Assembly: GCF_022829345.1 (NCBI RefSeq)
Contig: NZ_JAKSXV010000091.1
Span: 1 to 63,456, forward strand
From: Methylobacterium sp. J-090
GTDB taxonomy: Bacteria; Pseudomonadota; Alphaproteobacteria; Rhizobiales; Beijerinckiaceae
DNA length: 63,456 bases
Direction of reading: 5' to 3'
Within the stretch, counting starts at the first letter, position 1, and the number at the start of each line of letters is the position of its first letter. The position numbers were made by a program, and so were the translations under genes. Below are positions 8,214-16,111 of the stretch, one piece after another. The notes under the pieces were generated by a model that had not been told where the DNA came from, did not search any database, and saw only the letters and a program-made list of their open reading frames with translations.

Positions 8214-9290
8214 ATGAGTGTGAGGGAATCCGAAAGCGAGAACAATCGGCGGACCCTCGTCCTCGTGATCGGGATGCATCGTAGCGGCACGTCAACCGTT
8301 GCCGGGGCGTTGGGGATTTTAGGCGCAACCATGCCGGCAACCGGCCTCGGACTGTCCGAGGACAATCCGAAAGGCCATTTTGAACCGAAAGAGATTGTTT
8401 CCTTGCACGATCGGGTGCTGGCCTCCGCTGGCATGCGCTGGTGGGACTGGGACCAATTTCCCGATGCCTGGTACAATACTCCCGCCGCGCAGCCGTTCGT
8501 CGACGAGCTCGTCGGGATCGTCCAAGAGGAGTTCGGGGACGCGCCGCTCTTTGTCGTGAAGGACCCGCGGACCTGTAAGCTCATCCCGCTCTGGCGCCGG
8601 GTCGGAGAAATCCTCAACCTCGACATCGTCGGTGTTCTACCGTTCCGTCACCCCGATGAGGTGGCGCGCTCGCTTCATGTGCGAGATGGATTTCCCCTGC
8701 CGAACAGTCATATGGCGTGGCTGCGCTACATGCTGGAAGCCGAGCGGGAGAGCCGCGGCATGCGCCGCGTGTTCCTCCATTACGAGGACCTTCTCGCCGA
8801 CGAACGGACGGTGATGAGGCGCGTTGTCGACACCTTGCAGCTCCCCCTGCCCCACCAGGCGGAGGCGGATTTCGCGGCGCTCGAAGCCTTCGTCGACCCG
8901 GATCTTCGGCGCAGTCGGGCCGAGTCCGGTAGTCTCAATCATCTCCACGAATGGCTCCGGGACACCATCACAGCCTATGCACGCGGAACGATCCAAGCCC
9001 CTGATGGAACGGCGCAGGTCCCGGATTCCGACGTCTTGGACCGGGTCCACGCGGCATTCGAAACGGCATGTGGTGCGTTCGTTCCGGCGCTCGCCGCGAC
9101 GAACAAGGGGTTCGAGGACGCGCAGGGCCGCAACATGCTGATCCCTGGCCTTGAGGCTGATCTCGCCATGGCGCAGGACGCGCTGCGGCTGCGCGACGAG
9201 CGGATTGCCGACCTTGAAAATCAGCTGACAATGGCGGCTCAAAAGAAAACGGCGCCGCTAGGATGGTTGCGGCGCCGTTCGACCGATTGA
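8214..9290 (+). CDS. Sulfotransferase family protein
   Basis: This 358-residue protein has an N-terminal P-loop-like 5'-phosphosulfate motif, LVIGMHRSGTSTVAGALGIL (residues 16-35). A 3'-phosphate segment, FVVKDPRTCKLIPLWRR, lies near residue 117, followed by FRHPDEVARSLHVRDGFPL. Both bind PAPS in sulfotransferases. The last 50 residues (LEADLAMAQDALRLRDERIA) look like a short coiled coil. The acceptor is unknown. It converges with the type I secretion adaptor across 15 bp, and a minus-strand terminator lies inside its 3' end. The neighbourhood suggests sulfation of a surface glycan or exported protein. Confidence 0.85.
   Translation: MSVRESESENNRRTLVLVIGMHRSGTSTVAGALGILGATMPATGLGLSEDNPKGHFEPKEIVSLHDRVLASAGMRWWDWDQFPDAWYNTPAAQPFVDELVGIVQEEFGDAPLFVVKDPRTCKLIPLWRRVGEILNLDIVGVLPFRHPDEVARSLHVRDGFPLPNSHMAWLRYMLEAERESRGMRRVFLHYEDLLADERTVMRRVVDTLQLPLPHQAEADFAALEAFVDPDLRRSRAESGSLNHLHEWLRDTITAYARGTIQAPDGTAQVPDSDVLDRVHAAFETACGAFVPALAATNKGFEDAQGRNMLIPGLEADLAMAQDALRLRDERIADLENQLTMAAQKKTAPLGWLRRRSTD
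9243..9279 (-). terminator. Rho-independent terminator for the secretion adaptor, inside the convergent gene
   Basis: AACGGCGCCGC (9248-9258) and GCGGCGCCGTT (9269-9279) form a perfect 11-bp stem with a 10-nt loop. On the minus strand the stem is followed by TTTTCTTTT, the classic U-tract, so it terminates transcription of the gene ending at 9306. It sits within the last codons of the sulfotransferase. A second 7-bp hairpin (9300-9306 with 9319-9325) overlaps the adaptor stop codon. Confidence 0.75.
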
Positions 9291-9305
9291 CCCTGAGGCG
9301 GGCGC

Positions 9306-10703
9306 TTAGCGCTCCCGGAGCGCCCCCCGGAGCGAATCGCGCACGGGGGCGGTGACGTAGTCGAGGACCGTGCGTTCGCCGGTGCCGATCATGGCGGTGG
9401 CCGACATGCCGGGGTAGAGGCGCACGTGCTTGACGAGATCCTTCAGAGCCTCGGGCTCGATGTTAAGCTCAACGGTGAAGTAGGGCTCGCCCGTGCGCTG
9501 GTCCTGCTGGCGGTCGGCCGAGACCTTGGTGACGATGGCGGGAATCGGCGGCAGCTGGCGGGCCTCGTAGGTGGCGAGCTGGATGTGGGCCTTCATGCCC
9601 TGCGTCACCTCGTAGGCCTCGTCGGGCTTGAGCTTGGCCTCCACCACCAGGGGCGCGTCGGTGGGGACGATGTCCATGAGGCGCTCGCCGGGGGCGACGA
9701 CGCCGTTCTTGGTGAACTGGGTGAGGTTGAGGACGTAGCCGTCGTCGGGGGCGCGGACCTCGACCATGTCGAGGGTCTCGCGGGCGGCGTGGAGGCGGGG
9801 CATCGTGTCGTTGATCTTGGCCTGGACGTCGCGCAGCGCCTCGGCCACCTCGGAGTTGCGCGTCTGGCGCATACTGGCGATCTGGAACTCGGATTCGCTC
9901 ATGAGTTCCTTGGTGCGGGCGACCTCGGAGATCTGGGCGCCGCGGTTGCCCACGAGTTCGGCGGCCGAGCGCTCGAGCTGGCGCACTCGGGCTTTGGGCA
10001 CCAGGGCTTTCTCGTAAAGCGACTGCACGCCGACGAGCTCGTCCTGGATAAGGGCTGACTGGCTTTCGATGGACTTGATGGTGGCATCTAAGCCCGCGAG
10101 GCGGGTCTCTGACTGGTCCATGCGCTTCTTCAACACATCGACCTGGCTCTCCAGGGCCGCCTTGCGGGTCTTGAACATATTTTCCTGGTCGCGGATGATC
10201 ATGGCGACCTCCGGCTCGGACGCGCGCGCCAGGATCTCCTTCGGCAGGGTGATGGTGGCAGCACCATCGCGCTCGGCGTAGAGGCGGGCGCGCTGCACCA
10301 GCAGGCCGTCGAGGCCGGAGGCCAGCACTTCGGCCTGGGCGCGGGGTATGGCGTCGTCCATGCGGATGAGCACCTCGCCCTGCTTGACCGTGTCGCCCTC
10401 CTTCACGAGGATCTCGCGGACCACGCCGCCGTCGCGCTGCTTGATGGTCTTGCGGCTCGATTCCACCCGGAGGTAGCCGGGGGTGACGATAGCACCGTGC
10501 AGGCTCGCCACGGCCGACCACACGAAGGTGCCGAGCACGAACACCACCACCACGGCCATGCCGGCGACGATGGGCTTTCGGACACGCGCTTCGAGTTCGC
10601 GCAGGATCTCCGCCTCTTCGGCGGCGGGCGCCAGGGCGAAGGCCGACATCTTGGCGGGCACGATGCGGCCGAGGGTCTGGCCGATTGGGGCGGGGAGTTT
10701 CAT
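9306..10703 (-). CDS. prsE: Type I secretion membrane-fusion protein (HlyD/PrsE family)
   Basis: This 465-residue periplasmic adaptor bridges the ABC exporter and an outer-membrane TolC-like channel. One transmembrane helix is at residues 44-65 (PIVAGMAVVVVFVLGTFVWS). A lipoyl half-motif follows (KQRDGGVVREILVKEGDTVK), then a long coiled coil (about 150-300), the second lipoyl half (EVRAPDDGYVLNLTQFTKNG) and a beta-barrel with RTGEPYFTVELNIEPEALKD. The ATG at 10703 was chosen; a longer frame upstream covers only repeat DNA. The exporter lies 340 bp upstream on the same strand and the repeat protein beyond it. The symbol follows Sinorhizobium PrsE by analogy. Confidence 0.9.
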   Translation of the reverse strand: MKLPAPIGQTLGRIVPAKMSAFALAPAAEEAEILRELEARVRKPIVAGMAVVVVFVLGTFVWSAVASLHGAIVTPGYLRVESSRKTIKQRDGGVVREILVKEGDTVKQGEVLIRMDDAIPRAQAEVLASGLDGLLVQRARLYAERDGAATITLPKEILARASEPEVAMIIRDQENMFKTRKAALESQVDVLKKRMDQSETRLAGLDATIKSIESQSALIQDELVGVQSLYEKALVPKARVRQLERSAAELVGNRGAQISEVARTKELMSESEFQIASMRQTRNSEVAEALRDVQAKINDTMPRLHAARETLDMVEVRAPDDGYVLNLTQFTKNGVVAPGERLMDIVPTDAPLVVEAKLKPDEAYEVTQGMKAHIQLATYEARQLPPIPAIVTKVSADRQQDQRTGEPYFTVELNIEPEALKDLVKHVRLYPGMSATAMIGTGERTVLDYVTAPVRDSLRGALRER

Positions 10704-10782
10704 CGCGGTGCCTCGTTGGGCGCAAGTCTGATTCGTGTGGTGCGGCCGGTCTGCGGCCGATGTTGGGCGGGCGCGGGGTTCC

Positions 10783-10991
10783 CCTCTCCCCGCTTGCGGG
10801 GAGAGGACCGGAGGCACCTTGCTGTGCCTCCGGTGAGCGGAGGCGTGAGCCGAAGCGAAGGTAAGGGGGCGCCTCCGGAAGAGCCTCGAACGGAGACGCC
10901 TCCTCACCTTCGGCTGCCGCCTTGGCCCACGCCGACGACGAGGTCGTCGCGGCCCTCTCCCCACCATTCTCGGGCTTGCCCAAGATTGGCA
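10783..10991. repeat. Hairpin-forming intergenic repeats
   Basis: The 340-bp gap between the two secretion genes holds CCTCTCCCCG-CTTG-CGGGGAGAGG (10783-10806), a perfect 10-bp stem. It is followed at once by CCGGAGGCAC...GTGCCTCCGG, also a perfect 10-bp stem. A CATTCTCGGGCTTGCCCAAG element (about 10966) is of the same kind as at 2031. No open gene is supported. The hairpins could reduce read-through from the exporter into the adaptor gene. Confidence 0.5.
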
Positions 10992-11043
10992 GGAAAAATC
11001 GAAATCGGGCAGGCCTGATTTCGGTCGGGGAGAGGGAATGCGC

Positions 11044-12783
11044 TCAGCCCTGCGCCGCCGCCGCAGGCGGCGCCGCGCGGGTTTCGGCGGTGCCCGGCAC
11101 CGTGGCGGGGGCCATGAGCTGGGCCAGGATCACGTCGCGCTCGCCAAAGGACTGGACCTCGCCGCCGCGCACGAACAGGATTTTGTCGACGTGGCGGAAC
11201 ACGCTCGCCCGGTGGGAGACGATGACCACGGTGACGCCCCGGGCCTTGAGAGCGCCGAGCACGTCGAGGAGTGCCGCTTCGCCCTCGGTGTCGAGGTTGG
11301 CGTTGGGCTCGTCCAAAACAACGAGGCTGGGGTCGCCCAGCAGGGCGCGGGCGAGGCCGAGGCGCTGGCGCTGGCCCACCGAGAACACCGTGGTGCCGGA
11401 GGCGCCGAGTTCGCTCTCGTAGCCCTTCTCCAGGCGGACGATGAGGTCGTGGATGCCGGCATCCTGGGCGGCGCGGGTCACTGCCTCGTCGGAGACGTCG
11501 GTGCGGAACCTGGCGATGTTGTCGCGCACCGTGCCGGTGAACAGCTCCGTGTCCTGGGGCAGGTAGCCGACATGGCGTCCGAAGGCGGCGCGGTCCCAGG
11601 CATGGACCTCCATGCCGTCGAAGCGGACATGGCCCTCCGTCGGCTTCCAGATGCCGATGAGCATCCGCGTCAGGGTCGATTTGCCGGCACCCGAGGGGCC
11701 GATGATGCCCAGCGCTTCGCCGGGCTGAAGCGTGAAGGACATGTTTTTAAGAAGCGGCTCCTTGGCGTTTGGCAGCGAGAAGGTGAGGCTTTGGACCTCA
11801 ACCAAGCCTGTCGGACGCGGCATCGCTGTGAAGACAGGGTTTGGCTCATAGCCGTCGAGAAGATTCGTCAGGCGTTTGTAAATTTGCTGCGCTTCGACAA
11901 GGCTCTGCCAGGAGCCAGCAACACGTTCGAACGGCGCAAGGGCCTTCGATGACAGGATCATGTTGGCGAAAAGTACGCCGGGTCCGATGACTTGCTTAAG
12001 AACAAGAAACGCACCAAGCGCTAGTACCAAGACTTGGATTAACATGCGCGTGAATTTAATTAATTCGCCGATTTTTCCTGCAACTTCACTCGCGTGAGCC
12101 TGTCCCTCAATCATCGTCAGGCGATCTACCTGCCAACGCTTCGTCAAAGCAGGCAGCATACCAAGAGCCTTGACAACCTCGGCGTTGCGAAGAGCCATAT
12201 CGGTGAACTGATAACCTCGAATGGCGGCACTATTCACATGGTTCAGAGCCGTGCGCGATACGCGATCCTGCAAGATTGCCAAGCCCAGCAAAATGAGACC
12301 ACCGACGAGGCACAGGAGGCCGACCCAAGGATCAATGAGAAATAAGGCGCCCATGAAAATCGGCAGCCAAGGAAGATCGAAAAAGACGGCCATGCCACTG
12401 CCCGTCAACGTCTGACGGAACACGTCGAGGTCCCGCACAACTTGGCTTTGACCAGCGTTGCTTTTTAGCTCTGCAGCGAAGAGTGCACCAAATACATGGC
12501 GTGAAAGCAAGCGATCAAATAAAACACCAAAGTGAATCAAGAGGCTTGACCTATAATGGTCAACAATCGCTGAAATTAGAAATGCGCCTGTAACACTGGC
12601 TGCCATAATCACAAGCGTTGCGATGCTTTGGCTTGCAAAGACGCGACCGTACAACTGCACCATATAAAGCGGCAGGGAAAGATAAAGAATATTGATAATA
12701 AGACTGAATAGAAAAGCATACCCTAACGGCTTAAATGAAGCCCGCAAAGCTTGATCAAGCAGATTTGGCTTTGGTTTTGACAT
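11044..12783 (-). CDS. prsD: Type I secretion ABC transporter, permease-ATPase (PrsD family)
   Basis: This 579-residue ABC exporter subunit has an N-terminal six-helix membrane domain (about 15-300). The ATPase carries Walker A GPSGAGKST (near 360), signature VGQRQRLGLARAL (near 467), Walker B LVVLDEPNANLD (near 485) and the switch histidine in VIVSHRA. It lacks an N-terminal C39 peptidase, as expected for the PrtD/AprD/PrsD class whose cargo is uncleaved and carries a C-terminal signal. The ATG at 12783 was chosen. The 5' half (about 11.9-12.8 kb) is rich in ATT, AAT and TTA codons while the 3' half is strongly GC-biased, suggesting a mosaic gene. It lies next to its likely cargo. Confidence 0.92.
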   Translation of the reverse strand: MSKPKPNLLDQALRASFKPLGYAFLFSLIINILYLSLPLYMVQLYGRVFASQSIATLVIMAASVTGAFLISAIVDHYRSSLLIHFGVLFDRLLSRHVFGALFAAELKSNAGQSQVVRDLDVFRQTLTGSGMAVFFDLPWLPIFMGALFLIDPWVGLLCLVGGLILLGLAILQDRVSRTALNHVNSAAIRGYQFTDMALRNAEVVKALGMLPALTKRWQVDRLTMIEGQAHASEVAGKIGELIKFTRMLIQVLVLALGAFLVLKQVIGPGVLFANMILSSKALAPFERVAGSWQSLVEAQQIYKRLTNLLDGYEPNPVFTAMPRPTGLVEVQSLTFSLPNAKEPLLKNMSFTLQPGEALGIIGPSGAGKSTLTRMLIGIWKPTEGHVRFDGMEVHAWDRAAFGRHVGYLPQDTELFTGTVRDNIARFRTDVSDEAVTRAAQDAGIHDLIVRLEKGYESELGASGTTVFSVGQRQRLGLARALLGDPSLVVLDEPNANLDTEGEAALLDVLGALKARGVTVVIVSHRASVFRHVDKILFVRGGEVQSFGERDVILAQLMAPATVPGTAETRAAPPAAAAQG

Positions 12784-12944
12784 GGTAGCTTCCGGGCAGA
12801 GCCATTGTGTGCGTCTTAGTGTCAAGCTATGTGCGGCGCTCGACCAACACGGGATTCACTCTCAATTACTAATGCGGCCAAATTCGGCATCGCCGCGATG
12901 CCTCAGATCAAACAATCTGCCAGATTATCGGAGTACTATACGCA

Positions 12945-12972
12945 GAAAAAATGGGCAGCTTTCGCTGCCCAT
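12945..12972 (-). terminator. Rho-independent terminator of the repeat-protein gene
   Basis: ATGGGCAGC (12951-12959) and GCTGCCCAT (12964-12972) form a perfect 9-bp stem with a TTTC loop. On the minus strand the stem is followed by TTTTTC. It lies 30 bp after the stop of the 560-residue repeat protein, separating it from the exporter gene that follows on the same strand. Confidence 0.85.
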
Positions 12973-13001
12973 CCTTAAAAAAGCTTCAGAGGTTGTCGGG
13001 T

Positions 13002-14684
13002 TTAGACGACCACGATATTCGCGGCGACCGTGGCTGCATCGGTCACGCCAGTGAGCTTGATGGCGAGATCGCTGTTAGCCTGGAAGCCCGAAGCAGTGTC
13101 GTTGCTGACGACGACGTAGGTGTCGCCATTGAAAGCCACGACCGAAACCGTTCCAGCCGCCGCAGTGCCGTTCGCCGCATTGCCCGTTGCGTTGTTGGCA
13201 GCGAGATCCAATGCCTGCTGGAGAGAACCGCCAGCGGCGACGTTAGAAACCGTTACGGTCGCCGCTGCCGTGGTGCCGTTGTTGACCTTCAGGACATCAA
13301 CGCCGACGGTGAAGTCAGTGATCGTGATGCCGGTGCCAGAGCCCTGAGCAGAGACAGTGGCAGTGGCAGAGTTCGTGTTCGAACCGATCGTGAAGGTATC
13401 GCTACCTGCACCGCCGGTGACGGTCTGAGTACCGGTGGCGGCGGTGAGGCCGTTACCCGTGTTCAGAATGTTGATCGAGTCGTTACCATTGCCGAGGAAG
13501 ACCGTGGTGTTGCTCGACGAGCTGGCCGTAGCAGCCGCGCCATTGTTGGCGGTTGCAGTGCCAGCGGCATCAATGAAGGTACCGGTGGTGTTGATCACAA
13601 CCGAGTCGTCACCGCCACCCGCATAGATGGTCGCAGTGCCCTGACCCGAGTAGGTGATCACGTCGGCGTTGTCATTCGAGTCAGCAGCAGCAGTGCCGCC
13701 GTAGATAACCGTCGTGCCGGTGGTGCCCGTCACGCTGATCGAGTCGGCATTGGCCGTGCCGGGAGTGTTCTCGTCGCCGTAAGCAACGACAGTCGCAGCG
13801 ACGTTGTTGACCTTGATCGCGATGTTGTCGGAGCCAATGCCGCCGTGAACGGTGACGTTAGCGGTGCTGTCGAGACCGTTGCCGGCCGCACCGAAGTTGC
13901 CAAGGGTGACGACGTCGTTGCCAGCGTTAGCGAAGATGCTCACGGTGCCGCCACCGTTGAAGGCGATCGAGTCCGCGAGATCGGTCGAATCAGCCGCGCC
14001 CTGGCCACCGAAGATGGCGGTGTTGGCGGAGGTGCCCGTGTTGAAGATGTTGATCGAGTCGGTACCCTCACCGCCGTAGATCGCCATCTTGGCGCCGGAG
14101 TTGGAGGTATTGGCGAGAAGGATCGAGTCGTTGCCGAGGTCGTTCTTGCCGCCGAAGACAGTCACGAAGCTCGTGGAGTCGAAGGCGTTGCCGCCCGTGG
14201 CAACAGTTCCCGTACCGGCAACACCCTGAGAAATGATGTCGGCGCCCGCGTTGCCATAAACGAGGAAGCTGCCCTTGCCGCCAATCTGGATCGAATCAGC
14301 ACCATCCACCGAGTCTGACCGGCCGAGGCCACCGAAGATCGCATGAACGCTGTTTGCAGTATAAGCACCCGTACCCGTCAGCGGAGCGGTTGCAATAGCG
14401 TTAGTGCCATTGAAGAAGAGGCCGTTCTGACCAGCCGTCACCGCGTCAACATTTGCGCCGGTAGCGAACGTACCATTGGCAAGAGACACGCCGGGCAGGT
14501 TGGTGGTGTTGTCGCCGAGGGTCGTGCCTGTGACAGTGATGGTGTTGCCGTTGCTGTAGGTCAGAACGACATTGGAGCCGACCTGCGCTTCACTGACGAA
14601 TAGAGCGGGGTTGGCGGTAATGAACACGTTGTCGGCCTTGGCGGCGGTGACGCTCGCCGAGCCGTCGAAGATAAAGCTAGCCAT
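13002..14684 (-). CDS. Large Gly/Asn/Ala/Thr-rich repeat protein, probable type I secretion substrate
   Basis: The 560 residues contain no cysteine or tryptophan and very few Arg or Lys. After a 110-residue head, three supra-repeats start at about residues 116 (IFGGLGRSDSVDGADSI), 224 (IFGGQGAADSTDLADSI) and 327 (IYGGTAAADSNDNADVI), a spacing of 103-108. Each also has NAG-x-D and VFGG/VHGG sub-motifs, so this is a long-period relative of the RTX beta-roll. There is no N-terminal signal peptide. The C-terminal 80 residues end NIVVV, a hydrophobic tail typical of type I cargo, and match the C-terminus of the GH16 protein at 35939. The start has a strong site (CAGGAGAGCTTT before ATG). It may form an S-layer-like or adhesive coat. 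Confidence 0.85.
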   Translation of the reverse strand: MASFIFDGSASVTAAKADNVFITANPALFVSEAQVGSNVVLTYSNGNTITVTGTTLGDNTTNLPGVSLANGTFATGANVDAVTAGQNGLFFNGTNAIATAPLTGTGAYTANSVHAIFGGLGRSDSVDGADSIQIGGKGSFLVYGNAGADIISQGVAGTGTVATGGNAFDSTSFVTVFGGKNDLGNDSILLANTSNSGAKMAIYGGEGTDSINIFNTGTSANTAIFGGQGAADSTDLADSIAFNGGGTVSIFANAGNDVVTLGNFGAAGNGLDSTANVTVHGGIGSDNIAIKVNNVAATVVAYGDENTPGTANADSISVTGTTGTTVIYGGTAAADSNDNADVITYSGQGTATIYAGGGDDSVVINTTGTFIDAAGTATANNGAAATASSSSNTTVFLGNGNDSINILNTGNGLTAATGTQTVTGGAGSDTFTIGSNTNSATATVSAQGSGTGITITDFTVGVDVLKVNNGTTAAATVTVSNVAAGGSLQQALDLAANNATGNAANGTAAAGTVSVVAFNGDTYVVVSNDTASGFQANSDLAIKLTGVTDAATVAANIVVV

Positions 14685-14741
14685 AAAGCTCTCCTGGGGT
14701 CTTCTGCAGAAATTCGCTTCGTGACCCGGCTATTGTTGCCA

Positions 14742-14753
14742 GTGTCGCGACAC
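14742..14753. promoter_or_regulatory. GTGTCGCGACAC palindrome upstream of the repeat protein
   Basis: This perfect 12-bp palindrome lies 58 bp upstream of the repeat-protein start in the 273-bp gap to the radical SAM gene. It could be an operator for a strongly expressed surface protein. No cognate regulator is identified, and the rest of the gap shows nothing recognisable. Confidence 0.3.
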
Positions 14754-14957
14754 CCACCGTGGCGGTTCCCCCTCAAGGAAGAAGCCCCGTTCAAGGTTGG
14801 TGACTTTTTTCAGGAAATCCGACGCGGTGCAACCGGATTCTGGGGCATCCGCACAGGCCTCTGAAATCCTTAAATTCGTGTGGTGGAAGTATCACAGGGT
14901 TCCGCCGGAACGGGACAGATCGGCAAGGGACAAGCCCCTGAGGAGACTTGTTTTTCC

Positions 14958-16004
14958 CTAGTAATGAATCTTCCACTCGTCGTAGCGCTCGTCGAGGGCT
15001 GCGAGGTCCTCGAATCGGTAACGGTAGCGGTGCTGGTTGGCCCCGCTCTTCGCGTAGTGTGTGTGGAACTCCACCGTGTTCACGTTCTCCGTATCGCACT
15101 GGCACGACGAGAACGGACAGGGGGCGGGGCCGTCGCGGAGCGTCAGCTCCGGCGAATCGGCGAGGTTGCCGAGCGAGCCATGGTACTTGCCCATGCCGCA
15201 GGGGGTGACGACGCCCATGGGGTCGATGAAGATCGCCCGGTAGCCGGCGTTGCAGGCGCCGGGGCGCTTGGCGTTCAGCAGGTACTCGTAATCGTGCCGC
15301 GAGTAGATCATCGCCTTGATGGTCTCGCGCTCGGCCTCGGTGTAGGCCTGCGGGTACCACTCCTCTTTGTGCGGGCCCACGAAGGGCTGGATGAACACGT
15401 CGACGCCTCGTTCGTTAAGGCGGGCCTTGTGGGCGGCAATCTCGGTGAGCGACTCGGGGAACGCCACCATGATGACAGCGAAATCGTAGCGGCGGCTGAA
15501 CGTGGCCGCCTTGTCGAACCAGTCGGCGTGGTCCTTGATCTGCTCGGGGTGGAAGCTCGCCACCATGGCTATTTTCGATTCGTCGAAGCCGACGAAGGTC
15601 TTCTCGAACTGCGCCACCGACAGGGTGAGGTTGGTGATGAGGTTAAGCGCCTGGAGGTTCGGGCTCTGCGACAGCACGCGGGCGCCGTCCACGAGGTCTT
15701 TTGATACAAAGAACTCGCCCCCCACCCCGATGCGGATGTTCACGGCGTAGGGGAGTTGCGCGACGTTGGCCATGACGCGGCGGTAGCGGGCGGGGTCCCA
15801 GCGCGAGGTCGGCGGTTTCTGGAACGTGGTGCCGTGGCCGGCGACGCAGTAGGAGCAGGCGAGGTTGCAGGTGGGGTAGTCGGTGTAATAGCGGATGTTG
15901 AGGGGCGGCAGGGCGGTCGCGGTGGTTTTCGCCACCACGGGGGCCTCGGCCGGCACCAGCTTGCCGGCGGGTTTCGCGAGGAAGCGCGAAAACAGGTGTT
16001 GCAT
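14958..16004 (-). CDS. Radical SAM protein with C-terminal auxiliary cysteines
   Basis: This 348-residue protein has the canonical CNLACSYC cluster motif (Cys46, Cys50, Cys53) in PTCNLACSYCVAGHG. C-terminal cysteines sit in PGACNAGYRAIFIDPMGVVT and CPFSSCQC, suggesting a SPASM-like auxiliary cluster. RIGVGGEFFVSKDLVD stands where SAM-binding glycines are expected. SPASM enzymes modify peptides, proteins or sugars. No precursor peptide gene was seen, but the neighbours are the repeat protein, a glycosyltransferase and a 2OG oxygenase, so a protein or glycan acceptor is plausible. The ATG at 16004 is preferred over upstream codons. It is divergent from the glycosyltransferase across about 107 bp. 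Confidence 0.85.
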   Translation of the reverse strand: MQHLFSRFLAKPAGKLVPAEAPVVAKTTATALPPLNIRYYTDYPTCNLACSYCVAGHGTTFQKPPTSRWDPARYRRVMANVAQLPYAVNIRIGVGGEFFVSKDLVDGARVLSQSPNLQALNLITNLTLSVAQFEKTFVGFDESKIAMVASFHPEQIKDHADWFDKAATFSRRYDFAVIMVAFPESLTEIAAHKARLNERGVDVFIQPFVGPHKEEWYPQAYTEAERETIKAMIYSRHDYEYLLNAKRPGACNAGYRAIFIDPMGVVTPCGMGKYHGSLGNLADSPELTLRDGPAPCPFSSCQCDTENVNTVEFHTHYAKSGANQHRYRYRFEDLAALDERYDEWKIHY

Positions 16005-16111
16005 CGTCCTCGGCGCCCCTCGTTCGTTTCGCGTCGCTACAGGCCGCAATGGCCGAGAATGTGGCGGTGCGCTATAGGGCGCGTCGATTGTGCCATCGTG
16101 AAAGTCCGCGC

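Noticed and set aside
13002..14318. A long open frame on the plus strand opposite the repeat protein (about 455 codons).
   Set aside because: It mirrors the repetitive, GC-phased minus-strand gene. The minus frame has a ribosome site, terminator and secretion signature; the opposite frame is a compositional shadow.
13002..14684. Regularly spaced DNA repeats that could suggest a CRISPR array.
   Set aside because: The periodicity is at protein level, units vary in DNA sequence and there are no identical direct repeats of 25-40 bp or cas genes.
14880..14957. A possible hairpin with T-run (AGGAGACTTGTTTTT) as terminator after the radical SAM gene.
   Set aside because: The stem is weak and imperfect, and the T-run lies on the strand opposite to the gene it would terminate.
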